This document shows positions 1-7,480 of a DNA stretch of 22,588 bases, one piece after another. Position 1 is the stretch's first letter; every line of letters starts with the position of its first letter. The notes under the pieces are model-generated. The model ran no database searches and had not been told where the DNA came from. It saw only the letters and a list, made by a program, of their open reading frames with translations. Position numbers and translations under genes: made by a program. The stretch is from Alectryocaccomicrobium faecavium. GTDB lineage: Bacteria > Bacillota > Clostridia > Christensenellales > Aristaeellaceae. Location: NCBI GenBank assembly GCA_018713425.1, contig DVOT01000089.1, positions 1-22,588 on the forward strand. The letters run 5' to 3'.

Positions 1-168
1 TCCCGCGTGCGCGGGCAGATCACCGTCGGCAACACCGTGATGTATGTCACCGGCGGGCTCGGCGCGACCGACGCGGTCAAATTCCCCTTCCGCCTGTTCA
101 ACACGCCGGAAGTTTCCCTGCTCACCCTCACGGGATTGCTCACGGACAATATGCTCATCGGAGGGTAA
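1..168 (+). CDS. Metallophosphoesterase, C-terminal fragment (5' end outside window)
   Basis: Frame 1 is open from the first base and gives the last 55 residues of a protein ending in TAA. The end of the chain, with FPFRLFNTPEVSLLTL after a GGLG segment, resembles the final strands of calcineurin-like metallophosphoesterases of the membrane-associated YkuE/YaeI type, where a glycine-rich turn is followed by 'RFxxxPEVxxLTL'. The metal-binding His/Asp motifs lie upstream, outside the window, so activity cannot be judged. It is the only plus-strand gene in the first 20 kb and converges on the minus-strand oxidoreductase unit. A GC-rich hairpin 72 bp downstream of the stop probably ends its transcript. 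The family call rests on a short C-terminal signature and is moderate. Confidence 0.6.
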   Translation, partial: SRVRGQITVGNTVMYVTGGLGATDAVKFPFRLFNTPEVSLLTLTGLLTDNMLIGG

Positions 169-240
169 AAACGCTGCGCCGTCGGGGACGATTGTGCTGC
201 GAAAGGCCTCTGCCCCTCCCTTTGGTTTTTCGATAGTTTG

Positions 241-276
241 ACGCCGCGCGGAAAACAATCCGCGCGGCGTTCGTTT
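241..276 (+). terminator. Rho-independent terminator after the metallophosphoesterase
   Basis: A perfect 11-bp inverted repeat (ACGCCGCGCGG at 241-251, its complement at 260-270) encloses the 8-base loop AAAACAAT. It is followed on the plus strand by the T-rich TCGTTTT. On the minus strand the following bases are not T-rich, so it fits the plus-strand gene that ends at 168. Confidence 0.75.
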
Positions 277-309
277 TGGCTCGTTCGTCAATCAATGGCA
301 GCAGCGCCC

Positions 310-405
310 AAAGGCTCCCCTTTTAAAAAAGGGAGGCATTGGGCCGTGCTACTTCATACTGGTGTTATCGCATCACGCTGTCGGCGGAGCCGACTGAAGG
401 GTTGC
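310..405. repeat. Dispersed palindromic repeat, copy 1
   Basis: This stretch holds a CTCCCCTTTT...AAAAAAGGGAG hairpin, then the block GGGAGGCATTGGGCCGTGC (331-349), and then a second hairpin, GTCGGC-GGA-GCCGAC (380-394), followed by TGAAGGG. All three elements recur, in a different arrangement, at 10202-10402. In a 29-base comparison (331-359 against 10202-10230) I count three mismatches. Such units are typical of short non-coding repeats in gut clostridial genomes. It lies just past the end of the minus-strand oxidoreductase unit and could also act as its terminator. Confidence 0.7.
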
Positions 406-452
406 CTCACCACGCTGCCACAAAGCCGACCGAGATTGCCAGCGCGCCATCG

Positions 453-1574
453 TCACAGCGCCAATCCCGCCTCCTGGGGCAGCTGGAAGGATGCATAGCA
501 GCGCATGGCGGCGTCGTAGAGGCCGGGCGCCCACGCGCGCTTTTCATCCTTTTCGATGTGCGCGAAGCATCTGGCGTGCGGCTGCGCGGCGCGGGCCATT
601 TCTATGGCCTGCAAATGCATCATGGCTTCTTCCGCGGTGCAGGGAATGCTCTCCTCGCCGCGCGCCACATCCACCATTTGCCAAAGCTTGAGGCAATTGT
701 CGCGGCTGGACTCGCCCAAATCGATGGTTTCCCCCTCCGCGAACACGCGGATATGGTTGTCCTCCTCGCCGAAGACCGCGCGCCCGCGCTCGAATTCATA
801 CACAAAGCGGGGGTTGACAGTCCGCTCGTTTTCCGCGGCGTGCGTGGCGATGAACAGCGCCTCCCCGCCGCCCTGCAGCGCATAGCGGAAGAAGGCCGTA
901 TCGTAGGTTTCGATTTCGTTGGCTCGATAGGTTTGCGCGCTGCAGGCGACCGGCGCGCGCCCCGTGACCCAGAACATATTGAACAGGTAATGCGCAGTGG
1001 CGTTGGAAGCGACGCTATCAAAGATCGGATTGCCCTTGGCGTCGTATTCCTTGCCAGCCCAGCCCGAGCCGCGGCCATAATACGCAAAATCGCGCGGCCA
1101 GATCACCAAAGCCCGCAGGCGCACGGGCGCGCCCAGCTTGCCGGAGCGCGCGAGTTCCCGCAGGCGCTGCATCGCGCCATCCCAGCACCACTGGAAGCCA
1201 ATGGCCAGTTGCTTGCCGCTGGCATCCCGCGCGGCGGCAATGGCCTTGGCCTGCTCCATCTCGGCGCAAATGGGCTTTTCCAGCAGCACATGGCTGCCCG
1301 CCCGCAAACAGGCGGACGCCTGCTCCCGGTGCAGCGGAATGGGCGTGGCGATCACGGCCAGATCCGCCCGATCCTGCGCGTAGAATTCCTGCACCGTGTT
1401 GTAAATGGGCGTGCCCGCCGCGCAAATCGCCTCATACAGCGGCCCTTTCGCCGCATAAGGATCGACCACGCCCGCCACGCGAACGTTTTCGCGCGCGTGC
1501 GCCGCGCCATACAGTTGCCGCGCATATACCGCGCCATACCCGCCGGAACCGACCAAAAGAATCTTCGTCTCCAT
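453..1574 (-). CDS. Gfo/Idh/MocA-family NAD(P)-dependent oxidoreductase
   Basis: This 373-residue cytoplasmic dehydrogenase probably oxidises or reduces a sugar, inositol or related polyol. The N-terminus has the Rossmann dinucleotide loop GSGGYG (residues 9-14). An EKP motif at 99-101, the family signature that carries a catalytic lysine, follows 'ATPIPLHREQA'. The remaining C-terminal part fits the alpha/beta substrate domain, and the length is normal for the family. A GAGG element 8 bases upstream supports the ATG start. It is the last gene of the minus-strand unit, 15 bp after the short-chain dehydrogenase, and a dispersed repeat follows its TGA stop. The substrate cannot be read from sequence. 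The two neighbouring oxidoreductases suggest a shared catabolic pathway, which is inference. Confidence 0.9.
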   Translation of the reverse strand: METKILLVGSGGYGAVYARQLYGAAHARENVRVAGVVDPYAAKGPLYEAICAAGTPIYNTVQEFYAQDRADLAVIATPIPLHREQASACLRAGSHVLLEKPICAEMEQAKAIAAARDASGKQLAIGFQWCWDGAMQRLRELARSGKLGAPVRLRALVIWPRDFAYYGRGSGWAGKEYDAKGNPIFDSVASNATAHYLFNMFWVTGRAPVACSAQTYRANEIETYDTAFFRYALQGGGEALFIATHAAENERTVNPRFVYEFERGRAVFGEEDNHIRVFAEGETIDLGESSRDNCLKLWQMVDVARGEESIPCTAEEAMMHLQAIEMARAAQPHARCFAHIEKDEKRAWAPGLYDAAMRCYASFQLPQEAGLAL

Positions 1575-1589
1575 ACCCTTTGCCTCTTT

Positions 1590-2342
1590 TCACAGCCTGC
1601 GAATGTGGAATCCGCCGTCCACGTCGATGGACTGCCCCGTGGTGTACGCGAGTTGCCCATCGATCAGCAAGAGCACCGCCTTGGCAATGTCCTCCGGCTC
1701 GCCCCAGCGCGCAATGGGCAAGAGCCCGCCGGCGATCAAGGCGTCGTACTTCCCCGTGACGGTGGCGGTCATCTCCGTGCGGATGATGCCCGGGCGCACT
1801 TCGTTCACGATAATGCCCTCGCCGGCCAGCCGGTCGGCAAAGAGCTTGGTGATCATAGAGGCCCCCGCCTTGGAGATGCAATATTCCCCGCGCGAAATCG
1901 AGGAAGTATAGGCCGACATGCTGGAAATGTTCACAATCGCGCCGCGCAGGCCCTCGCCGCGGGGCTGGGCGAGCATGGCGCGCGCCACAAGCTGGGTCAT
2001 GAACATCATGCCCTTGGTGTTGATGTTCATCACCGTGTCGTAGCTTTCCTCGGTCATTTCCAAAATATCGGCGCGCACTTTGGGGGCCACGCCCGCGACA
2101 TTCACCAGCGCGTACACGTTGCCGAAGGCTTCCTGCGCGGTCTTGAGCGCCCTGGCGCGGTCTTCCGCGCAGATCACATCGCCCTGCGAATACACCGCGC
2201 CCCACTGCGCGTATTTTTCCAGCACTTCGGGCTTTTTGGAGCGCGCCATGCCGACCACGCCATAGCCCTTTTCCGCCAGCAGCCGCACGGTGGCCAGGCC
2301 GATGCCGCTGCTCGCGCCCGTTACGATCACGCCCTGTTTCAT
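1590..2342 (-). CDS. Short-chain dehydrogenase/reductase (FabG/3-oxoacyl-type SDR)
   Basis: A 250-residue classical SDR, of normal length for the family. It has the cofactor loop TGASSGIG (8-15), an NVAG variant (81-84) of the usual NNAG, the catalytic Ser in NISSMS (near 140) and the YCISK pair Tyr154/Lys158. The C-terminus 'GQSIDVDGGFHIRRL' is also typical. The frame is open 34 codons further upstream, but that stretch lies inside the preceding gene. The chosen ATG overlaps the preceding TGA by four bases (ATGA) with GAAGAA just before it, which points to translational coupling. It sits between an old-yellow-enzyme homologue and a Gfo/Idh oxidoreductase, so it probably handles an alcohol/ketone step on the same compound. 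The substrate is unknown. Confidence 0.9.
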   Translation of the reverse strand: MKQGVIVTGASSGIGLATVRLLAEKGYGVVGMARSKKPEVLEKYAQWGAVYSQGDVICAEDRARALKTAQEAFGNVYALVNVAGVAPKVRADILEMTEESYDTVMNINTKGMMFMTQLVARAMLAQPRGEGLRGAIVNISSMSAYTSSISRGEYCISKAGASMITKLFADRLAGEGIIVNEVRPGIIRTEMTATVTGKYDALIAGGLLPIARWGEPEDIAKAVLLLIDGQLAYTTGQSIDVDGGFHIRRL

Positions 2343-3652
2343 TTCTTCAACGCCTCCATGCTGTAGCTCTCCCGGTCGCGGATCACGCAGCCCGCCGGAA
2401 TGCCCGCGCGCAGAAGCTGGGCGCAATTGCCGCAAGTGAGGCACACTTTGGCGGCGTCGATCGCGCCATGTTCCTTGAGCTGGTTGGGGAAATCCGGGTT
2501 GGCGAAGGCCATGCGGCCAAAGCCCGCCATGGCGGCGTGCCCGCCCGCGAGCATGCCCGCCGCCAGGTTGGCGGAATACTGCCGCAGATACGAGAAGGCC
2601 GAGCCGATCACCGGCAGATCCGGATGCGCCTTCTGGATGGTGGAAACGCAGCGCATCATGCGCGAAAGGCCCGTGAAGGGATGCTCGTCCGGCACATAAT
2701 TGCCCACGTCGTAGGGGCGATTGACATGCGGGTTCTTGTAGGGGTTGCCGATGGTGATATCGATGAACGGAATGCCAAATTCCTTTTGCAGCAGGCCCAC
2801 CAATTCCACCGCCTCATCGATTTTCGGCACGAGGCCGCCGCCCTCTTCCACGCCGAAGCCGTACGGATACGGGAAGCCGTCGTAGGCGTTGAGGCGGGAA
2901 GAGAATACGTATTTGCCCGTGACGCCCGCCATGGCGGCGCGGTAGCAATTGCGCAAAAAGCGCGTGCGGTTTTCAAAGCTGCCGCCGTATTCGCCCGGCC
3001 GGGTATACGCGGAAAGCAGTTCGCACGCCAGATAGCGGTGGCAGCACTTGATATCGATGCCGTCAAACCCCGCCTGCTGCGCGAGGCGCGCCGTGAGCGT
3101 GTATTTTTCTTCATACCGCCGCAGTTGATCGTCCGTCACAATCCGCTCGGCGGGAATGGGCGCATCGCCCTCGAAAATGGGATTGTTGTAAGCGATGATG
3201 GGCTCCGGATAGCCGTGCGGCTTGGAATAGCGGCCCGAATTGGTGGCCTGCATGATCACGATGGGCGCGAAGCCATTTTCCTTGAGGCCAATCTCCTTGA
3301 TTTCGCCCACCAGGCGCTTAAAATCGTCCAGATTGTCCGGCGTGAGATAGAGTTGATGCGCGCTGGCGCGCACTTCCGGCGCGGTGGCCACGGCTTCAAA
3401 CCAAATGAGCGCCGCGCCGCCCTTGGCAAAGCGGTGGTAGCGGCGGATGGTCAGCGGGCCGGGCGCGCCGTCCTCGGTGCCGTCCGTGCCCTCCATGGGC
3501 TGCAAGGCGATGCGGTTGGGCAGCGTCCAATCGCCCAGGCGCATGGGCGAGGTCAAAATCGAAACGTCTTCCTCCAGGGGCAGCCATTCCCCCAGTTCCG
3601 CCGCGCGCTGGCGAATTTCCTCCAGCGATTTGTAATGAAATTTTTCGTGCAT
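2339..3652 (-). CDS. Old-yellow-enzyme-type NADH:flavin oxidoreductase with C-terminal Fe-S motif
   Basis: This 437-residue protein is an FMN TIM barrel of the 2,4-dienoyl-CoA reductase N-terminal class, which reduces activated C=C bonds. 'SPMRLGDWTLPNRIALQPMEG' is shortened here to its PNRIALQPMEG core, the usual first-strand signature. Later comes TRPGEYGGSFENRTRF, a hallmark of the family. Cysteines 404, 407, 410 and 422 form C-x2-C-x2-C-x11-C, matching the 4Fe-4S motif of dienoyl-CoA reductase and BaiH/BaiCD relatives. The FAD/NAD(P) domain that normally follows the motif is absent, because the chain ends 15 residues later. Electrons would therefore have to come from another protein. I chose the ATG preceded by GAGGA. 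A longer upstream reading overlaps the 93-residue gene. The short-chain dehydrogenase follows with a 4-bp overlap. Confidence 0.88.
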   Translation of the reverse strand: MHEKFHYKSLEEIRQRAAELGEWLPLEEDVSILTSPMRLGDWTLPNRIALQPMEGTDGTEDGAPGPLTIRRYHRFAKGGAALIWFEAVATAPEVRASAHQLYLTPDNLDDFKRLVGEIKEIGLKENGFAPIVIMQATNSGRYSKPHGYPEPIIAYNNPIFEGDAPIPAERIVTDDQLRRYEEKYTLTARLAQQAGFDGIDIKCCHRYLACELLSAYTRPGEYGGSFENRTRFLRNCYRAAMAGVTGKYVFSSRLNAYDGFPYPYGFGVEEGGGLVPKIDEAVELVGLLQKEFGIPFIDITIGNPYKNPHVNRPYDVGNYVPDEHPFTGLSRMMRCVSTIQKAHPDLPVIGSAFSYLRQYSANLAAGMLAGGHAAMAGFGRMAFANPDFPNQLKEHGAIDAAKVCLTCGNCAQLLRAGIPAGCVIRDRESYSMEALKK

Positions 3653-3656
3653 TTCC

Positions 3657-3938
3657 TCAATCCCCTTCCATTGCGCGCAAAAGCGCGCGTACCACCGCGT
3701 TCGTATCCTCCACGGGATCGCCCATATAGTACGCGTCCAATTCCGGATCATAAAGCAACTGCGCGGCGGCGAGAAGTTCCACCTTCTCGCCGTCGACGAA
3801 CAAATTGAGTGTGAGGGGCGGTTGCGCCTCGTACAAATCCGCCACGAACTCATTTCCCGGCAAGCGCTCGCAATCCTCGTCGCTCTCCAGGAAGGCGGCG
3901 AGCCTTTTGCGCTGCTCCGCGCTCAAATTCAGTTCCAT
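3657..3938 (-). CDS. Small acidic protein of unknown function (93 aa)
   Basis: I do not recognise this family. It is a compact acidic protein with no signal peptide or membrane segment. An amphipathic helix-like N-terminus (LSAEQRKRLAAFLESDEDCE) is followed by a strand-rich middle (LTLNLFVDGEKVELL) and an acidic end (DPVEDTNAVVRALLRAMEG). It is credible as a gene because it fills the gap between tldE and the flavin oxidoreductase almost exactly, starting 6 bp after one and ending 4 bp before the other, and because the frame has no competing strong ORF. The ribosome binding site is weak (TAGG near the ATG), which suggests coupling to tldE. Function is unknown. Confidence 0.65.
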   Translation of the reverse strand: MELNLSAEQRKRLAAFLESDEDCERLPGNEFVADLYEAQPPLTLNLFVDGEKVELLAAAQLLYDPELDAYYMGDPVEDTNAVVRALLRAMEGD

Positions 3939-3944
3939 AGCGGC

Positions 3945-5294
3945 CTACTTTCCCGCCACGGACAGCGCCTTCACCCAAATGGTGGGGCTGCCCACCAGGC
4001 TGCCGCCGGGCAGGCCGAAGGCCAAATCGTCCGCCACGGCCACGACGTCCTTGAGCACCGCGAAGAAATTGCCCGCCACGGTGATCTGCTCCACGGGCTC
4101 GGCCTTTTGGCCGCCGCGCACCGCGAAGCCCTTGGCCAGCAGCGAAAAATCGCCGCTGATCTGGTTCGCGCCCGCGTGCAAGCCGCTCACTTCGGTGATG
4201 AGGAAGCCCTCGCCCATGCGCGCGAGCATGGCTTCCACGGATTCCTGCGAAGGCGCGATATAGAAGTTCGAGGGCGCCACGCCGACGGCGGACGCGTATC
4301 CGCGCGCCGCGTTGCCCGTGGTGGCCACGCCTTGCTTGGCCGCCGTCGTCAGGTTGTGCAAAAGCGTTTGCAAAACGCCCTTTTCCACCACGTTCTTTTT
4401 CCGCGTGGGCACGCCCTCGCCGTCAAACGGCTTGGAAGCCGCGCTGTGCGGGCGGTGCGGGTCGTCCACGATGGTAACGGCCTCGCTGGCGATGGCCTCG
4501 CCCTCGCGCCCCTTCAGCAGGGAAAGGCCCTTTTGCGCCGCTTCCGCCGAAAAGATGGAGGAGAACACGCCAAGCAGGCTCGCCGCCGCCCGGTTCTCGA
4601 AGGCAATTGCGCACGTCGCCGAAGCCGGTTGTTGCGCCGTCAGGCCGGTCAGCGCCCGTTCCACGGCCGCCTTGGCGATGGCCTGCGCATCGAGCGCGGA
4701 GAACTCCTGTTCCATTTGGAACTTCATGCCGGTGTTCACGCGCCCATTTTCCTCCGCGATCGGGGCCACATAGGCCACGGCCACGTTCTGGCGGCTGGCC
4801 AAATTGAGCCCTTTCGAATTGCGAATCGCGCGCTCGCTCGATTCCGTCATCACGCTGCAGCCGTCCACCCGCTGGATGCGCGGATCCTGCGCCAGCGCGG
4901 CCTTTTCCAGCTCGCGCGCGAAGGCGATCTTCTGCGCGGGCGTGACGGCGTCCAGCGCCTGGGAATAGTTGTCCACCTGGGCGTACGCCTCGCCGCCGCC
5001 AAAGATAAACTGCGGGTCGTCGTTTTCGATGAGCGCGGCGCTGTCCTTCACGCTGGCGATCAAGAATTCCACGGCGTCATCGTCGAGCGCCTGCGTGGAA
5101 GCATAGCCCATCTTGCCGCCGATCAGCGCGCGAAAGCCCAAGCCCAGGGATTCGGACACCGTGTAATCGACGATTTCCCCGCCGAACACGCTCACCTCAA
5201 AGGAATTGCCCTTCACATAATACGCTTCGTACGCCTCAAACCCTTCGCTCTGCGCGCGGGCGAACAGCTTATCGATAAATGCCTGCCTATCCAT
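3945..5294 (-). CDS. tldE: TldE/PmbA-type subunit of the TldD/TldE metalloprotease
   Basis: This 449-residue cytoplasmic protein pairs with TldD to form the heteromeric protease that degrades unfolded peptides and, in enterobacteria, processes microcin B17 and the antitoxin CcdA. It shows the TldD/PmbA fold pattern: 'GNSFEVSVFGGEIVDYTVSE' near the N-terminus, a middle region with 'TTGNAARGYASAVGVAPSNF', and 'ISGDFSLLAKGFAVRGG' toward the end. It lacks the HExxxH zinc motif, as TldE does, so I assign it as the non-catalytic partner. It starts 3 bp after tldD, with GGAGG inside the end of tldD, so the two are almost certainly co-translated. The length matches the family. Confidence 0.92.
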   Translation of the reverse strand: MDRQAFIDKLFARAQSEGFEAYEAYYVKGNSFEVSVFGGEIVDYTVSESLGLGFRALIGGKMGYASTQALDDDAVEFLIASVKDSAALIENDDPQFIFGGGEAYAQVDNYSQALDAVTPAQKIAFARELEKAALAQDPRIQRVDGCSVMTESSERAIRNSKGLNLASRQNVAVAYVAPIAEENGRVNTGMKFQMEQEFSALDAQAIAKAAVERALTGLTAQQPASATCAIAFENRAAASLLGVFSSIFSAEAAQKGLSLLKGREGEAIASEAVTIVDDPHRPHSAASKPFDGEGVPTRKKNVVEKGVLQTLLHNLTTAAKQGVATTGNAARGYASAVGVAPSNFYIAPSQESVEAMLARMGEGFLITEVSGLHAGANQISGDFSLLAKGFAVRGGQKAEPVEQITVAGNFFAVLKDVVAVADDLAFGLPGGSLVGSPTIWVKALSVAGK

Positions 5295-5297
5295 CTC

Positions 5298-6683
5298 TTA
5301 CCGGCCTCCCACCGTAATGCTGGTCACGCGGATCATCGGCTGGCCGACGTTCACGCACACCGAGCCGCTCTGCGAGCCGCACATGCCCTGCGCCATCCAC
5401 ATCTTCCGGCCCACGCGGTCGATGCGCTTGAGCACTTCGCCGCCCTTGCCGATCAAGGTCGCGCCGCGCACCGGGCGGTCGATCTTGCCATCGCGGATCA
5501 GATACCCTTCCGCCACGGAGAAATTGAATTCCCCGGTGGCGGGGTTCACCGAGCCGCCGCCCATCTGCTTGGCGTAGAGCGCGTCGCCCGCGGTGCGGAT
5601 GATTTCCGCCTCGTCGTCGTTGCCGGGGGCGATGAAGGTGTTGCGCATGCGCGAGGTGGGCGCGTAGCAATAGCTCTCGCGGCGGGCGCTGCCGGTGACG
5701 GGCATATGCATGCGGCGGCTGTTCAGCCGGTCGATCATATAATTCTTGAGCACGCCGTTTTCAATCAGCACCAGCCGCGTGCTGGGCGTGCCCTCATCGT
5801 CGATGTTGATGGAGCCCCACTCGCCGGGAATCGTGCCGTCGTCGATGGCCGTCACGCAATCGCTGGCGATCTTCTCGCCCAGCTTGCCGCTGAATTCCGA
5901 ATTGCCAAAGGCCACGCTGGTGGCTTCCAGCGAATGCCCGCAGGCTTCGTGGAAGATCACGCCGCCGAAGCCGCCGTCGATGATCACGGGCATGGTGCCC
6001 GCCGGACAATGCTCCGCGCGCAGCATGGTCAGCGCCGTTTGCGCCGCGCTGCGCGCCGCGGCCTCGGGATCGATGCCTTCGCGGAAAAATTCGAATCCGC
6101 GCTGCGCGCCCGGGCCGATAAAGCCCGTTTGGTTTTCGCCATTTTCGCTGGCCACGGCGTTGATGCCCATGCGGGAATACACGCGCTTGTCCGCCACCAT
6201 CAGCCCTTCGCTGTTGGCGATGATCACGTCGGTCTCGCGATCCATCACCTGCGCGCTCACCTGCGCGATGAGCGGGCTTACGCTCTTGGCCGCGGCATAC
6301 GCCTCGTGCAGCAGCTTGGCCTTCGCGCTGCCCGGCACGTCCATGGGCATTTCGCGAATCGCGTGTACGTTCGTGGCCACGCCGCGCACGAGCGAAACCG
6401 GCCGCTGCGCGCCCTTCTGCGCGCCAATGGCGTCCGCCGCCGCGCGCGCCGCCGCGCAAAGCCCGGCCTCCGAAGTATCGTTCGTATACACATAGGCGCT
6501 TTCCAGCTCCCGGTATACCCGCACGCCCGCGCCGTGCTCGCGCCCGGCCACGCAATTCTCAATCTTGCCATCGATCAGGTTCATGCGGGTTTTGCGCGTG
6601 TCTTCCCAAAAAATCTCGGCAAAATCGCCGCCCGTCGTCAGCGCTACGCTCAGCGCCCGTTCCAGTGCCACTTTTGACGCCAT
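5298..6683 (-). CDS. tldD: TldD zinc metalloprotease subunit
   Basis: This 461-residue catalytic subunit of the TldD/TldE protease acts in the cytoplasm on unstructured peptides. The zinc motif is HEACGH (residues 245-250), fitting the HExxxH pattern with His245, Glu246 and His250. The third ligand should be Cys435 in QGMCGSQSG, equivalent to the near-C-terminal cysteine of E. coli TldD. The chain ends in 'ITVGG', as in homologues. GGAGG lies 6 bases before the ATG. The gene follows the LytTR regulator by 37 bp and is followed at once by tldE. In known systems the pair trims ribosomally made peptides, but no modified-peptide precursor is adjacent in this unit. Confidence 0.95.
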   Translation of the reverse strand: MASKVALERALSVALTTGGDFAEIFWEDTRKTRMNLIDGKIENCVAGREHGAGVRVYRELESAYVYTNDTSEAGLCAAARAAADAIGAQKGAQRPVSLVRGVATNVHAIREMPMDVPGSAKAKLLHEAYAAAKSVSPLIAQVSAQVMDRETDVIIANSEGLMVADKRVYSRMGINAVASENGENQTGFIGPGAQRGFEFFREGIDPEAAARSAAQTALTMLRAEHCPAGTMPVIIDGGFGGVIFHEACGHSLEATSVAFGNSEFSGKLGEKIASDCVTAIDDGTIPGEWGSINIDDEGTPSTRLVLIENGVLKNYMIDRLNSRRMHMPVTGSARRESYCYAPTSRMRNTFIAPGNDDEAEIIRTAGDALYAKQMGGGSVNPATGEFNFSVAEGYLIRDGKIDRPVRGATLIGKGGEVLKRIDRVGRKMWMAQGMCGSQSGSVCVNVGQPMIRVTSITVGGR

Positions 6684-6720
6684 AGTCTACCTCCATCCCT
6701 CTGCGCGCGAAGTTCTGCGC

Positions 6721-7470
6721 TCAGGCGAACCGCGTTTGCAATTCCTCAAAGCGCTCATGCGTGATCAACGCATCCTGTTTTGTGCCGCGCAATTTCACAA
6801 TATACGTCCACCGGCCATACGGCGAAATGGATTCAATGTGGTTGATGTTCACGATATAGGATTTGTGCGTGCGGAAAAACATTCCCTCGGGCAGCCGCTC
6901 TTCCATTTCCCCCAGCGTGTCGCCGGTGACAAAGCGCCCGCCATCCGCCACGTACACCACGGTGGCCCGCTCCTCGCGCTGCACCAGGAGAATGTCGTTC
7001 AAATCCACAAAGCTCACGCCCTCGCGGTGCCGCAGCATAATGCGCGCGGGGGCATTGAAGCGCACGGGCTTTTGCGGCGCGTCCTGCGCGCCCGCGCTTT
7101 CCCGCAGGCGCTGGCGAATCAAATCCAGCGTGTGCATGGCGCGCTCCAGGCGAAACGGCTTGAGCAAATAATCAAAGGCGTACACCTCAAACGCGTCCGC
7201 CATATATTCCTCATGCGCCGTCACAAAGACCATGATGGTCTTGGGATTCTTGTCCTGAATCAGCCGGGCGCATTCCACGCCGCTCATGCCGGGCATCTCC
7301 ACATCCATGAACACGACCTCGGGCCGCGTCTTTTCGAACAGCGCCAGCAGTTCCTCGCCGTTCTCCGCCTCGCCCACAAGCGCATAATCGTCCGCACGCT
7401 CGATCAGCTTGCGGACAACCATGCGCATGCCAGCGTCATCGTCTGCGATTGCGATCCGAATTTTCTCCAA
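6721..7470 (-). CDS. LytTR-family response regulator (orphan, TTG start)
   Basis: A 249-residue cytoplasmic transcription regulator. The receiver domain (about 1-125) has the acidic pocket at ADDD (9-12), phospho-acceptor Asp56 in VFMDVEMPG, Thr in FVTAHE and Lys in LLKPF. The C-terminal LytTR DNA-binding domain (about 140-247) shows 'FFRTHKSYIVNINHI', a strong signature of this family. No histidine kinase lies nearby, so the phosphate donor must be encoded elsewhere. The first codon is TTG, with GAGGG 7 bases upstream; no nearer ATG keeps the N-terminal strand intact. It starts 10 bp after the preceding membrane-anchored protein. LytTR regulators commonly control surface or secreted factors, but the targets here are unknown. 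Confidence 0.93.
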   Translation of the reverse strand: MEKIRIAIADDDAGMRMVVRKLIERADDYALVGEAENGEELLALFEKTRPEVVFMDVEMPGMSGVECARLIQDKNPKTIMVFVTAHEEYMADAFEVYAFDYLLKPFRLERAMHTLDLIRQRLRESAGAQDAPQKPVRFNAPARIMLRHREGVSFVDLNDILLVQREERATVVYVADGGRFVTGDTLGEMEERLPEGMFFRTHKSYIVNINHIESISPYGRWTYIVKLRGTKQDALITHERFEELQTRFA

Positions 7471-7480
7471 CGTTTTTCCC

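Noticed and set aside
339..2366. A 675-residue plus-strand open frame
   Set aside because: It runs antisense to two clear oxidoreductase genes. Its sequence is His/Arg/Ala-rich without domain signatures, a by-product of GC-rich third positions.
453..3652. Bile-acid (bai) operon identity for the redox cassette
   Set aside because: The flavoenzyme shares only family-level features with BaiCD/BaiH, its C-terminal domain is missing, and no bai-specific CoA ligase, transferase or transporter is nearby.
3822..6677. A 951-residue plus-strand open frame
   Set aside because: It is antisense to the tldD and tldE genes, has no ribosome binding site, and reads as His/Arg-rich low-complexity sequence.
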